64,000 nucleotides of DNA from Ewingella sp. CoE-038-23 (GCF_040419245.1 NZ_JAZHOH010000001.1:2914001-2978000), one strand, 5' to 3'. Counted from the first letter of the stretch, positions 20,201 through 27,741 are shown. Program-made: numbers and translations. The notes: a model not told the origin generated them from the sequence alone.

Positions 20201-22486
20201 GCTGGAGTTACCGGCCGCATCGCGCACTTCGGTGGTCAGTCCGTGTGGGCCTTCCGACAGCGGATCTTGCAGCGTAACGCTCCAGTTACCATTTTCATCA
20301 GCAATGGCGCTGCCCACGATGGTGTTCCCGTCGCGCACAATGACTTTGCTGCCCGCTTCGGCTTTGCCGCTAACGGTTGGCGTGGTGTCATTGGTGATGC
20401 CATCCACCGGCAGGCCGTCTCCATTAAGGATTTTCACCGCCGTGGCCGGCTCAGGATCGATAGTATCGATATTCACCACGATAGGGGTGCTAACGCCGCT
20501 GGTGTTGCCTGCGGCATCGGTGACTTCAGTGGTGATGCTGTGTGGGCCTTCGGACAGCGGCTGATCCAGAGTCAAACTCCAGTTGCCACTGCCATCAGCT
20601 TGTACGGTGCCAAGTACGGTGTCGCCATCACGAATAGTGACGATGCTGCCCGATTCGGCTTTACCGCTGATGGTTGGCTGGGTGTCATTGGTGCTGCCGT
20701 TAGTGCCGATCGGCGTGTTTTCACCATCGGTTATCTGCACGTCGGTGGCTGGCGAAGGCGAGCTGGCATCCACGACAACAGCAATTGGGGTAGTTGGCGG
20801 GCTAGCGTTACCCGCAGGGTCAGTAACCACCACGGTCAGGCTGTGATCGCCATCGCCCAGTGGTGGATTCGGTGTGAAGGTCCAGTTGCCGTTGCCATCC
20901 ACCGGCGCGGTGCCAATCACCGTGCCACCGTCGCTGACGGTAACGGTGCTGCCCGGCTCGGCTTTACCACTCAGAGTTGGGGTGTTGTCGTTGGTGGTGC
21001 CGGTGATTGGCTCGTTGGCGTCATTGACCAGCGTGACGTCAGTTGCCGCACCCGGCGCGGTGGTGTCAATCTCAACCGCGATAGGTGCACTCACGCCGCT
21101 AGAGTTGCCCGCAGGATCCGTCACCTGCGTCGTAATGTTGTGAGTACCCTCGCTCAGCGGCTGGGTTGGCGTAACGCTCCAGTTGCCATTGCCGTCGACC
21201 ACGGCGGTACCAATCACTGTATTACCGTCGCGAACGGTAACGGTACTGCCCGCTTCAGCCTTACCGGTAATGGTCGGCGTGGTGTCGTTTGTCGCGCCAT
21301 TGATCGGCTGGTTAGCATCGTTAACCAACGTCACATCCGTCGCCTCGCCAGGCGCGGTGGTGTCGATAACCACCACGATCGGCGTACTCGGGGTACTGGT
21401 ATTTCCGGCTGGGTCAGTGACTACGGCGGTCAGACTGTGGTCGCCATCGCCCAGTGGCGGGTTAGGTGTGAAGGTCCAGTTGCCGCTGCCATCCACCGGC
21501 GCGGTGCCGATCACCGTGCCGCCATCGCTGACGGTCACCGTGCTGCCCGGCTCGGCTTTACCACTGAGGGTTGGGGTACTGTCGTTGGTGGTGCCAGTGA
21601 TAGGTTGGTTGGCATCGTTGACCAGCGTCACGTCAGTCGCCACACCCGGCGCGGTGGTGTCAACGCCAATGGTCACGCCCTTGGTGACGGTTTGCCCGTT
21701 GGAGCCGGTTACGCTGACGTTGGCCACATAGGTGCCGTCCGCCAGACCTTGCAGGTCGCCCGCGGGCAGAGTGATGCTCCATGAGCCATCTGCCGCCGTG
21801 GTGGTGGTGTAAGTTTTGCCATTGAGGCTCAAGGTCACGGTCTGCCCGGCGGTGACGTTAGCCGTCGTGCCGCTAAACACCTGTGAGCTACCGACTTCGG
21901 CTTTATTCAAAACATTATCGCCGGCGAAGGTTGCCAGCGTTAGGGTAGGAGCTGGGTTCGAACCGCCAGGCTGTCCTGGCTCTCCGCCATTGTTGCTACT
22001 GCCGCCACCGCCGCCACCGCCGCTACTCGCAGCAATGGCAATGCCCGCGCCTAATGCCACGACGCCAAGCACTGCGCCGAGAATGGCCGGATCGAAGTTG
22101 GAGCCGTCGAGGAGCAGCGCGCCGACGTCTGGCACAGTTTCATAACCCGGCACCACCGCCACGGCAGAGCCGGGAGCAACGCCGGTATCGACGAAGGTGG
22201 CATGTTCAATCGGGTGCACGCCGTCATCAAAGATCAGCTCGCTGTGGTGGCCTTTGCCATCGGTGGTGAAGAAGCCTTGATAGCGAACGGTGCTGCCATC
22301 CTGCATGTGCAGGATAAGATCGTTCCCCGCGCGCTCGTAGCTCGCAACCGCCGCGCGCGTAGCATGGACACGTACAATGCTGAGTTGGTTGAGATTGACG
22401 GTCTGGCTGGCGCCGGACACTTGGGAAATTACGCTGCCGTTAGTACGGGAAAGTACGTCGACGATGACATTGCCTTGTTGAGCCAT
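11234..22486 (-). CDS. bapA: BapA-type adhesin, N-terminal part (3,750 residues)
   Basis: This is the first open frame of the split adhesin. The start is backed by AAGGGG eight bases upstream. Residues 1 to about 130 match the BapA prefix-like domain (MAQQGNVIVDVLSRTNGSV...). A short hydrophobic Ala/Gly helix (ILGAVLGVVALGAGIAIAA) and an eight-Gly linker follow at about 135-175. Next come one Ig-like domain, six ~99-residue domains of one subtype (TDVTLVNDAN...GSTVTV...GNW), then about 29 Ig-like domains of a second subtype (PLAGDG...AGQTVTVTLNGKTYTATVGADGSW...LTDAAGN). No N-terminal signal peptide is expected for a type I substrate. The frame ends in about 8 out-of-frame residues after SGTA. 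Alone it would lack the C-terminal secretion signal. Confidence 0.85.
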   Translation of the reverse strand: MAQQGNVIVDVLSRTNGSVISQVSGASQTVNLNQLSIVRVHATRAAVASYERAGNDLILHMQDGSTVRYQGFFTTDGKGHHSELIFDDGVHPIEHATFVDTGVAPGSAVAVVPGYETVPDVGALLLDGSNFDPAILGAVLGVVALGAGIAIAASSGGGGGGGSSNNGGEPGQPGGSNPAPTLTLATFAGDNVLNKAEVGSSQVFSGTTANVTAGQTVTLSLNGKTYTTTTAADGSWSITLPAGDLQGLADGTYVANVSVTGSNGQTVTKGVTIGVDTTAPGVATDVTLVNDANQPITGTTNDSTPTLSGKAEPGSTVTVSDGGTVIGTAPVDGSGNWTFTPNPPLGDGDHSLTAVVTDPAGNTSTPSTPIVVVIDTTAPGEATDVTLVNDANQPINGATNDTTPTITGKAEAGSTVTVRDGNTVIGTAVVDGNGNWSVTPTQPLSEGTHNITTQVTDPAGNSSGVSAPIAVEIDTTAPGAATDVTLVNDANEPITGTTNDNTPTLSGKAEPGSTVTVSDGGTVIGTAPVDGNGNWTFTPNPPLGDGDHSLTVVVTDPAGNASPPTTPIAVVVDASSPSPATDVQITDGENTPIGTNGSTNDTQPTISGKAESGSIVTIRDGDTVLGTVQADGSGNWSLTLDQPLSEGPHSITTEVTDAAGNTSGVSTPIVVNIDTIDPEPATAVKILNGDGLPVDGITNDTTPTVSGKAEAGSKVIVRDGNTIVGSAIADENGNWSVTLQDPLSEGPHGLTTEVRDAAGNSSGISAPIAVEIDTAAPGAATDVKLVNNDDLPITGATNDTTPTLSGKAEPNSSVTIRDGDTVLATVTVDGTGNWSYTPTTPLAEGPHSLTTEVKDAAGNSSGISTPIAVDVDTLAPNVTIDPVAVDNKISFNEAAGVITITGTASASEAGRTLVLNVNGEPHNVIVGEDGKWTFDLPAGTLTGINGDITITATLTDAAGNTTVTTDTVHVAADPALQPSLTVNAFAGNDIVDGAEIQIDQKLTGSTTNVEAGNTVTVTFDGKTYTGIVGADGTWSVTIPASALSDAGNGPADFAVTVSDSSGNQAIGNRPFEINDLLGGIAIDPISVDGNINAIEAAAGVTISGTTFNVPAGVGAITVNIGGVNYQADVAANGTWSIQLSAAAIQALTDGVQNIEVSATDGGGNPISTTGSVNVYVHNLPAPVLDTLFGDGTLNGSEAAAGQTITGTTGVTGAGQNVTVIIGGQQFAATVANDGTFSVSIPSSVLSNLPNGTAPVQVIATDVAGNSQTISATVPVDTLAPTLTINPLAGDGQISLAEAAGSLTLSGTASVSEAGREVTITLNNESYTATVGPNGVWSVALPAGALNNLNGDFVINATLSDAAGNSTSTTNTIHVVSDPSIQPTITINPFGGDNAVDGAEVQTAQVLNGTTANVEAGQIVKITLNGHTYTAEVQQSGSWSVIIPVTDMQVLTNGTQTISVEVADKAGNSASGTDNFTVNITENGVAIDPVTGDNVINAVETENGIQVTGTTYGVPVGTDVVVTFGTVSHTVKVLANGRWLVNFTSPELAGIDPGTTTVSAVTKDANGNTLTNSVSVGVDNVAPEPTINTPFGDGFLNITEAGTAQTLTGSTGKAGDGQTVTVTLGGHDYTATVAANGSWTISIPSADLQALPEGSNPIVVVASDNAGNSTTINSNVTVDLSAPTLTVNPLAGDGIVSSAEAAAAIELTGTASVSEAGKTITVTLNGATYTGVVGGDGSWTVNIPAGVLNGVASGQYPLSVSLTDEAGNTTTQTSNVTLATGVDSQPTLTLNAFAGNNVIDGAERLADQTLSGTTTNVEAGQQVTITLNGKTYTATVGASGAWSVQIPAADLTALNDGSITLTAEVADKAGNPAQGSLPLTINTELSGLAIDPITGDNKLSAQEAGAGINISGTSHNVAEGANVTVTLNGKAYTAAVGADGTWTVPVGAADLALLGDGPLAVKVTATDAAGNAVSSTVTLDVYTHQLPAPTINQPFGDGLLSTAEAATSQTLSGSTGIVGDGQTVTVTLGGKDYTATVGGNGQWTVTIPAADLQALPQDNTLITVTATDAAGNSTPITSNVTVDFTAPTLTIDPISGDGYIDAAEAAAAVTLSGSADPADAGRNVTLTINGQTYLAEVGGDGKWTTEIPANALLGLANGQYTLTATLSDAAGNSTTVTESLGVFTQLPVPVLNTPFGDGVLSKPEAAADQILTGNTGAVGPDQKVTVNIGGVDYTGTVNNDGTWSVTIPANALNGLTDGSSPLQVTVTDPAGNTGTTTTNVTIDLTAPTLSVEPLTGDDKLNTDEVATGFLIQGTSDIGDAGRPVTVSIDGHTYTGVVQADGSWSVLVPPNALGDLAVGDHPYSVSVTDAAGNQTLVDGTVNVTGVPSPLFPSIDAPFGDTILNGSELAEVQTLTGTTGATGAGQTVKVNIGGISFDATVDANGQWTLDVPANALASLPQGALSIEVTATSASGATGSSTIEATVDTVAPTLTVDLVAGDDIINTAELLQPITLTGTASVSDSGQNVKVSLVLGGVTYEGTVDTDGKWSIPLPNDALQALGDGPHTITATLTDTAGNTTTINHEFTIEAGAAYTPTLTINTISNDDYINATEKGQDLVLSGTSTKLEEGREVTLTFNGKTYTAVVDGEGNWTTTVLAADLAGLSDGQATITANATSLAGNPASASHEVNVLASEANLPTITIDKVAGDDVINSTEHNQPLVISGTSNHLVAGETINITLNGKPYTAIVGDDGKWSTTVPVADVQALQNQEYTITATGNDVAENVATGTHQVTVDTTPPLLTIVVDAGADGIVNAVEAALGLPITGTAPAGLTVTVTVDGKLYPVLVPEDGNWTLTIPAADLKAITTDGPLVITATVTDAQGNVADITVNPAIELAINNLPVLTLEALDFVNITAAADGFTITGTSTNLPNGTVVQVSVAGVQVTGTVTDNVWTATVAPGLITPQNITEGVGTVTVSYTDAAGNPASASHSVTVDLTPPVAAVVDPLFGDGALNKLESGVDQIVTGKVAAGDSVVLTLDGKPVTAVVGPDGTWTATTPTATLVGLTDGQNTLTVAVTDAAGNSVSSDVPFVSYINTLPVATITDSFGGAINIDKAALGGSISGTTGITSDGQKVTVNLNGKDYTADVNSATGTWVLPLDAATLQGLPNGTWTATVTVTDVAGNSSTQAENISVQLTPPPVPTIDLVFGDGVLNAAELAAGQTISGSTGITGPGQTVTVTIAGNPSPLTATVGADGKWTLELTTSELADIAGLPTHSITVTSTDQYGNSNISSPEVFTVDLNIPNPSITNQPFGADNVLNIAEAAGPLVIEGNTGISGVGQAVKVVIDVNGTSYNATVAADGSWTLNLPAGTLSGLTGTDHTINITATDASGNTNTVPFAFTTDFTPPVVTVNNVSTDGYINLAEAAAGTQISGITDGTSVSVNIGGQVFTAAVTDGTWVLDLTPAQIATLPQGSQTITVTATDASGNTNTAISHVGIATDAAAAPTVTVGTFAGDNILDFAESRTPQTISGTTAHVEAGRTVNVTVGSITGLSAIVQADGSWSLTLSPAQLQTLSNGATNITANVSDLAGNAATPDIHDITVSVTPPAAFLTLNPISVDNIINSTDDGGLIMTFTGQYLNNQTVLTPQLITVFVNGVPVVGTFPALPSASGTWTIVGLSQLVTFPTDGNYTVTVSMTGLNGTTATVTQTIVVDRTPPTLTVNAFAGDDVLNGTEAAANQTISGTARPRKLAVR
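16214..19844 (-). repeat. Three cycles of a four-domain super-repeat in the adhesin
   Basis: Domains recur in a fixed order of four sub-types: NPLAGDG / NAFAGNN / GxAIDPxxGDN / INxPFGDG. Homologous positions fall at 19844, 18632, 17426 and 16214, giving periods of 1212, 1206 and 1212 bases (404, 402 and 404 codons). The unit of duplication was therefore a block of four Ig domains, not a single domain. After 16214 the order breaks down. Confidence 0.8.
19860..21665 (-). repeat. Tandem ~297-bp Ig-domain repeats in the adhesin
   Basis: Six head-to-tail units encode the TDVTLVNDAN-type domain. Matching positions lie at about 20140, 20437, 20740, 21037, 21334 and 21631, a spacing of 297 bases (one of 303). 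Units two apart are much more alike than adjacent units: the stretch near 20870-21000 closely matches 21464-21594. Confidence 0.85.
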
Positions 22487-23164
22487 GCTGTGTGCCCCTT
22501 AAACCCAGAGTAAGTAAATACGCACCACAAAAGTTCCTTTTCGACAGGGTCAAAAAGCGAACTGCGGTGAATTTTAAGATCATGAAAACAATGATTTACT
22601 TTCCAACTGGCGTGGGGTGCTGCATGTAAATCCAACAAAAAGGCAATAATATTTCCTGTTTTTCACAGGTTTTTTTAGAAAAAAGTCAGGCTTGAATTTG
22701 CCTTAACTCCAATAAGTTATATGCATGATTTAACCCAAATACATTAAAAAATTGTTATCAATACGATAAGAAAAATGAATCGAAACATTTTGAAATATAA
22801 GTTTGACGGCGTTATTTTTGTCGTCTACGCCATAGAATTTGACTTTAATTACTTGATGATCAAGAAATTTGACTTAAGAGAGAGTTTTAAGGATGTGCTA
22901 CATTTTTGCTTAGTTAAGCTTTTTTCATCTTAAAAAAGCATAACTAAAACTTAACGATTGTGTGATCGACACTAAAATTTCACATTTTATTTACACAGCA
23001 AAAGCAGACAAATAGGATTATTGGTAGTAACACGATAAAAACTGGGCTGCTAAAATATGCCGCCTGAATTCAAAGGTTCAGTTGCCACCTTGTGTCGGGT
23101 ATGTGATAAAGCACAGTCCTGTAACGCTTTTTTGTTTTCTTTATCTCAACGGACGTTCGATATC
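22487..23164. promoter_or_regulatory. AT-rich regulatory gap between adhesin and MFS gene
   Basis: About 680 bases without a convincing gene lie between the divergent adhesin and MFS genes. The AT content is well above that of the flanks. A 10-bp direct repeat (AATTTGACTT) occurs at 22836-22845 and 22866-22875, 30 bases apart. A 13-bp palindrome (CTTGATGATCAAG, 22852-22864) lies between the copies. The spacing puts both repeats on one face of the helix, which suggests a regulator-binding site. Nothing identifies the regulator. Confidence 0.45.
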
Positions 23165-24340
23165 ATGCCCAGCCACGACTGCCAACCAGCCTCTGCGCCG
23201 TCAGATTCTGCCCCTCTTCCCGGTGTTGCTCAGCAACACGCCACGCGGATCATTTTCTTCTTGTCTGGTTTTGCGATGGCGGCGTGGGCGCCATTGGTGC
23301 CTTTTGCCAAATTACGCTTAGATATCAGCGACGGGACGCTGGGTTTGCTGCTGCTGTGCATTGGTGCAGGTTCAACATTTTCCATGCCGTTGACCGGCTT
23401 TCTCACCGGTCGTTTAGGCTGTAAAAATGTTATTTTGCTTGCTGCAACAATGCTTTGCCTAGACCTGCCTTTCCTTACTCTGGCCGACGGCGTGGGCACA
23501 ATGGCATTAGCGCTGCTGGTGTTTGGTGCCGCGATTGGCATGGTGGATGTGGCGATGAACGTGCACGCCGTGGTGGTAGAAAAAGCCAGCGGCCGCGCAA
23601 TGATGTCGGGTTTTCACGGATTTTTCAGCCTGGGTAGTATTTTTGGCGCGCTGGCGGTGACACTTCTTCTGTACTTCGGACTGACGCCTTTTCAATCAAT
23701 TTTACTTGTGGTCGCGCTGATGATTGTGGCGCTTATTCCCACCACGCCGCACTTCTGGCAGCACACCCGCAATAGCAGTGACGAACCGATGTTCGTCTTG
23801 CCGCGCGGCTGGGTGATTTTCCTTGGTCTGCTGTGCTTTGTGATGTTCATGACCGAAGGCGCCATGCTCGACTGGAGCGCGCTGTTCCTCGCCACTGAGC
23901 GCGGCGTCAGTAATCATCAGGCAGGAATTGGCTATGCTGTTTTCTCTGTCGCCATGACGGTGGGCCGCCTGACGGGAGATCGCATTATCAGCATCTTGGG
24001 ACGGTTCAAGGTCCTGCTGCTGGGCAGCCTGTGCGCCAGCCTCGGCGTTATCCTGCTGGTCAACGTGGAAAGCTTGTGGGCTGCGGGAATTGGATTCATT
24101 ATGACGGGGTTTGGCGCCTCTAATTTAGTGCCTATAATGTTCAGCGCAGCGGGCAATCAAACCTCCATGCCAGCGAATTTGGCGATTGCTTCTGTGACAA
24201 CGCTTGGCTATGCCGGTATTCTTGCTGGCCCAGCCTTAATTGGTTTTATTGCTCAACTCAGCAGCTTATCGGTTGCACTAAGTTGCGTAGCCGTCTCGCT
24301 GCTGCTGGTTACAGCCAGCGCGCGCGCCGTGACTCGATAA
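23165..24340 (+). CDS. MFS transporter, YbjJ/fucose-permease-like
   Basis: An inner-membrane transporter of about 391 residues with around 12 hydrophobic helices. It resembles E. coli YbjJ in several stretches, notably AEGS/TEGAMLDW in the second half, GMTVGR-type VAMTVGRLTGD, and the ending TTLGYAGILAGPALIGF. The substrate is unknown. The reading frame extends upstream to 23057. I prefer the ATG at 23165 (MPSHDC...) because the first helix then starts about 30 residues in and the extra 36 residues match nothing I know; no strong ribosome-binding site decides this. rcsD starts 21 bases downstream, so readthrough into rcsDB is possible. In E. coli this place next to rcsD is held by ompC. Confidence 0.82.
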   Translation: MPSHDCQPASAPSDSAPLPGVAQQHATRIIFFLSGFAMAAWAPLVPFAKLRLDISDGTLGLLLLCIGAGSTFSMPLTGFLTGRLGCKNVILLAATMLCLDLPFLTLADGVGTMALALLVFGAAIGMVDVAMNVHAVVVEKASGRAMMSGFHGFFSLGSIFGALAVTLLLYFGLTPFQSILLVVALMIVALIPTTPHFWQHTRNSSDEPMFVLPRGWVIFLGLLCFVMFMTEGAMLDWSALFLATERGVSNHQAGIGYAVFSVAMTVGRLTGDRIISILGRFKVLLLGSLCASLGVILLVNVESLWAAGIGFIMTGFGASNLVPIMFSAAGNQTSMPANLAIASVTTLGYAGILAGPALIGFIAQLSSLSVALSCVAVSLLLVTASARAVTR

Positions 24341-24361
24341 TCAAGGAAAAGCGTCACCCCT

Positions 24362-27055
24362 ATGCCAAGTAAATATTTGTCGCTGACGTCGACTAACATT
24401 ACGCGTTTTTTCTGGTTGTTCATCCTACTGCTGGCCATGGGCCTGGGGATGTATGGTTATAATTACACCAACGCCTATTTGCGAGATAAAGAGAGAACGC
24501 TGCAAACTACGGCAGAATTGATGCAAAAACGCATCGATCACTACCGTTATATGACTTACCAGATTTACGACGACTTTACCGGCACGGCCCTGACACCTGA
24601 AGCCACCGCCGGGCAGGAAGTGCGTCTGCGTCAGGACATGTACTTCATCAATAAGCCGCATAAAAAAACTGATGCGCTGATTTTTGGTACTCATGACAGC
24701 TCAACCCTCGACCTGACTCTCAAGATCTCCTCTTACCTTGACGATCAGTGGGGAGCCAAGAGCCAGCCCTATTCTATGTACTATCTGAATGGCCAGGATA
24801 ACAGCATGATCCTGATCACCACTCAACAGCTACAGCAGCAGGATTCGCGCCTTAAAGAGAATTACTTCACTAATACTCTGCAAGCGCGCCGCGCCGAGAT
24901 GCTCCAGCAGGCCAACACGCTGGATGAGCGCGAGAGTTACTCCAATCTGCGCCATTCGCGTCTGGCGAATGAGGCTTTCTTCTCACTGCGCACCACCTTT
25001 AACAACCCCGGCCATTTGGCGACGGTGATTGCTTTTGATCTGCCGATGACGGATCTCATCCCGCTGTCGATGGCGCGCGATAACTTCCAAATAACCAATA
25101 GCAGCGACGCCGTCAATGAAGGGGATCCGGAGCAAAGCACCGACACCAGCGGCAGTATTGCGCTGCAGGGTTGGTCGGTGAACTTCGCCGCGCCGCTGAG
25201 CAACTCGCCGCTGATCCTGACCTATCACGTGCCGGTGGTTAGCATCATCGTGGATTTGACCCGCAACAACTTCTGGCTGGTGTTGATCAATCTGCTGCTG
25301 CTGGCGCTGGCGATGACCGGCATCTACTTTATTCGCCACCAGTACATTCGCCCGAGCGAGAATATGGCGGCTCAGTTGCACACCCAGCAGGCACTCAATC
25401 AGGAAATTATCTCCAGCTTGCCGATTGGCTTACTGGTTTATAATTTCAGCAATCACAGCGTGGTGGTGAGCAATAAAATTGCCGACCAGCTGCTGCCGCA
25501 CCTCAGCCTGAACAAAATTGCCAATATGGCCGAGCAGCACCACGGGGTGATCCAAGCCACTGTGAACAACGAAGTTTATGAAATTCGCATGCTGCGCAGC
25601 CAAATCTCGCCAGAGACTTATCTGTTCTTGCTGCATGACCAAGATAAAGAAGTGATGGTAAACAAGACGCTGCAACAGGCGCGCCGCGAGTTCGATAAGA
25701 ACCTGCAGGCTCGCAAATTGATGCTGCATAACTTGGGTATTGAGCTGAATCAGCCGCTGAATGAGTTGAATGACTTAGTGCAGTCGCTGAGTGAAAGTCA
25801 GGACGACCGCGAGCGCCAAACCCTGCACGGCCGCCTGTTGAATGAGTCACGCAACGCGCTAACGCTGGTGGATAACATCACCCTGCTCACCCGCCTTGAG
25901 ACACAGGACTGGCAGCCGTCGCATCAATCTTATGGCCTTTCGGCGCTGGTCGATGAACTTTTGCTGCAGGCGCTGCCTAAGGTTAATCAAAAGGGATTGA
26001 TGATCCTCAATCACTACCATCCTGAACCTGATTTAAATTTACTGGGTGATGGTCAGGCCTTGAAGAAGGTGCTGTCGCTGCTGATTGATTACGCCATCGT
26101 CACCACCTCGGTGGGCAAAATCACCTTAACCACCGAGCATGATACTGAGCATCCGGGGCAGCTGATTTTCCACATCACTGATACCGGCAGCGGCATCTCT
26201 AAGGAAGAGTTGAGTAACCTGAATTATCCGTTCCTGAGTCAAACCATGGTCGATCGCTTTAACCACGGCTCGGGGCTGACCTTCTTCCTGTGCAATCAGT
26301 TGTGCAAGAAGCTGGGCGGCCAGTTGGAAATTCGCAGCAAGATTGATATCGGCACGCGCTACACCGTGCGTATCAAGCAGACGCTGGAAGAACAAGAAGA
26401 TCAGGCAGCAGACGAAAAGCTGCTGGATGACGTGACGTTGCTGCTGGATATCACGTCTGAGGAAGTTCGCGGGATTGTGACGCGCGCGATGAATGCTTAC
26501 GGTGCAGTGTGTATCGTGGCGGACGAGCGTCAGGTGACGCGCGAGTATGACGTTTTGCTGACAGATAACCCGCAAAACAGTGACAAATATACCCTGCTGC
26601 TGACCAGCGATGAAGCCGGTTTCCAGCAGTTGGAGAAGCATTATATCCGCGTCAATTACAACATCAGCAGTGCGCTGATCGACGCAACCCTACTGTTAAT
26701 CGAACAGCAGTTTGCTGAATCTGATGACAGTATTTCATCCGAAGAACCCGGTGAAGACTCTCTCGAGTTTTATGAAAAACAGCTAAAATCAAGCGATTAC
26801 TACCAGCTGTTTGTCGAGACAGTACCGGAAGACCTAGATAAACTGTACAATGAAAATGAACGTCGTGATTTTACATCGCTTTCCCAAACCGCGCATCGCC
26901 TTAAAGGGGTATTCGCCATGCTGAACTTAACCCCAGGCAAACACCTATGTGAAACGTTAGAACAACATATCGTCGCTGGCGACGTACTGATGATCACTGA
27001 TAACATTAATCACATTGATTCTTTTGTCTCCAGACTGCTGCAGCAAGGTAGCTAA
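24362..27055 (+). CDS. rcsD: Phosphotransfer protein RcsD
   Basis: An 897-residue inner-membrane intermediate of the Rcs envelope-stress phosphorelay, passing phosphate from RcsC to RcsB. The N-terminal helix (about 16-35) and a second one at about 303-322 bracket a periplasmic sensor domain. A kinase-like module lacking kinase function follows, with a degenerate ATPase fold (DTGSGISKEEL). The C-terminal HPt domain holds the phospho-accepting His845 in TAHRLKGVFAML. The length is close to E. coli RcsD (890). rcsB follows after 4 bases, so the two form an operon. Confidence 0.97.
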   Translation: MPSKYLSLTSTNITRFFWLFILLLAMGLGMYGYNYTNAYLRDKERTLQTTAELMQKRIDHYRYMTYQIYDDFTGTALTPEATAGQEVRLRQDMYFINKPHKKTDALIFGTHDSSTLDLTLKISSYLDDQWGAKSQPYSMYYLNGQDNSMILITTQQLQQQDSRLKENYFTNTLQARRAEMLQQANTLDERESYSNLRHSRLANEAFFSLRTTFNNPGHLATVIAFDLPMTDLIPLSMARDNFQITNSSDAVNEGDPEQSTDTSGSIALQGWSVNFAAPLSNSPLILTYHVPVVSIIVDLTRNNFWLVLINLLLLALAMTGIYFIRHQYIRPSENMAAQLHTQQALNQEIISSLPIGLLVYNFSNHSVVVSNKIADQLLPHLSLNKIANMAEQHHGVIQATVNNEVYEIRMLRSQISPETYLFLLHDQDKEVMVNKTLQQARREFDKNLQARKLMLHNLGIELNQPLNELNDLVQSLSESQDDRERQTLHGRLLNESRNALTLVDNITLLTRLETQDWQPSHQSYGLSALVDELLLQALPKVNQKGLMILNHYHPEPDLNLLGDGQALKKVLSLLIDYAIVTTSVGKITLTTEHDTEHPGQLIFHITDTGSGISKEELSNLNYPFLSQTMVDRFNHGSGLTFFLCNQLCKKLGGQLEIRSKIDIGTRYTVRIKQTLEEQEDQAADEKLLDDVTLLLDITSEEVRGIVTRAMNAYGAVCIVADERQVTREYDVLLTDNPQNSDKYTLLLTSDEAGFQQLEKHYIRVNYNISSALIDATLLLIEQQFAESDDSISSEEPGEDSLEFYEKQLKSSDYYQLFVETVPEDLDKLYNENERRDFTSLSQTAHRLKGVFAMLNLTPGKHLCETLEQHIVAGDVLMITDNINHIDSFVSRLLQQGS

Positions 27056-27059
27056 TCAC

Positions 27060-27710
27060 ATGAATAATATGAACGTAATTATCGCTGATGACCATCCTAT
27101 TGTCCTGTTTGGTATTCGTAAGTCACTTGAACAAATTGAATGGGTAAATGTGGTAGGTGAGTTCGAGGATTCTACTGCGCTTATCAATAGCCTGAGCAAA
27201 TTGGATGCTCATGTTCTGATCACCGACCTGTCTATGCCAGGCGATAAGTACGGTGATGGCATTACGCTTATCAAATACATTAAGCGCCACTACCCACAAT
27301 TGTCGATTATCGTCCTGACCATGAACAACAACCCGGCTATTCTTAGCTCGGTGTTGGATCTGGACATCGAGGGTATCGTACTAAAACAAGGCGCGCCGAC
27401 CGACCTGCCAAAAGCACTGGCTGCTTTGCAGAAAGGGAAGAAATTCACGCCGGACAGCGTCGCCAAGTTGCTGGAAAAAATCAGCGCCAATGGCTACGGT
27501 GACAAGCGTCTTTCGCCGAAAGAGAGCGAAGTTCTGCGCCTGTTCGCAGAAGGTTTCCTGGTCACTGAGATTGCGAAGAAGCTTAACCGCAGTATCAAAA
27601 CCATCAGTAGCCAGAAGAAATCCGCCATGCTGAAACTGGGCGTAGAGAACGATATCGCCCTGCTGAACTATCTCTCATCGGTGAGTTCTCAGCCGGTTGA
27701 TAAAGAGTAA
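27060..27710 (+). CDS. rcsB: Response regulator RcsB
   Basis: The 216-residue DNA-binding output of the Rcs phosphorelay controls capsule, motility, biofilm and cell-division genes. The start MNNMNVIIADDHP gives exactly the E. coli length; an upstream in-frame extension to 27015 overlaps rcsD and is not needed. The receiver domain has acidic residues D10-D11, the phospho-acceptor D56 (ITDLSMPGD) and K109-region KQGAP. The C-terminal LuxR-type helix-turn-helix includes LSPKESEVLRLFAEGFLVTEIA and SIKTISSQK. It is followed by a terminator shared with the convergent rcsC. Confidence 0.98.
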   Translation: MNNMNVIIADDHPIVLFGIRKSLEQIEWVNVVGEFEDSTALINSLSKLDAHVLITDLSMPGDKYGDGITLIKYIKRHYPQLSIIVLTMNNNPAILSSVLDLDIEGIVLKQGAPTDLPKALAALQKGKKFTPDSVAKLLEKISANGYGDKRLSPKESEVLRLFAEGFLVTEIAKKLNRSIKTISSQKKSAMLKLGVENDIALLNYLSSVSSQPVDKE

Positions 27711-27741
27711 GTTCAATCAGTAATTGCAAGCTTCACGTATG

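Larger units (their letters stand above)
7314..22486 (-). pseudogene. bapA: Giant BapA-type Ig-repeat adhesin, interrupted by one frameshift
   Basis: The whole gene spans 15,173 bases. Adding one base near 11262 makes 15,174, exactly 5,058 codons, so the intact protein would have about 5,057 residues. At the break the upstream frame reads NQTISGTA then nonsense, while the next frame continues TSEAGRTVTVTLNGK. A single missing G/C (expected GCC TCG on the coding strand) restores the domain consensus SGTA.STSEAGR seen in sister repeats. Architecture: BapA-type N-terminal prefix, Gly-rich linker, about 46 Ig-like domains, and a C-terminal type I secretion signal. The function is cell-surface adhesion and biofilm formation by family analogy. 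It may be a real null mutation, a phase-variable form or a sequencing error in repeats. Confidence 0.8.

Noticed and set aside
19946..21784. Plus-strand frame of 612 codons
   Set aside because: It is antisense to the tandem adhesin repeats, so it merely mirrors their periodicity.
22040..22075. LapG cleavage site in the adhesin N-terminus
   Set aside because: The Ala-Ala is in IAIAASSG and does not fit [TAP]-A-A-[GV]; it is part of the hydrophobic helix before the Gly linker.
22960..22985. TGTGA...TCACA near the MFS gene
   Set aside because: The half-sites are 14 bases apart instead of 6, so it is not a CRP site.
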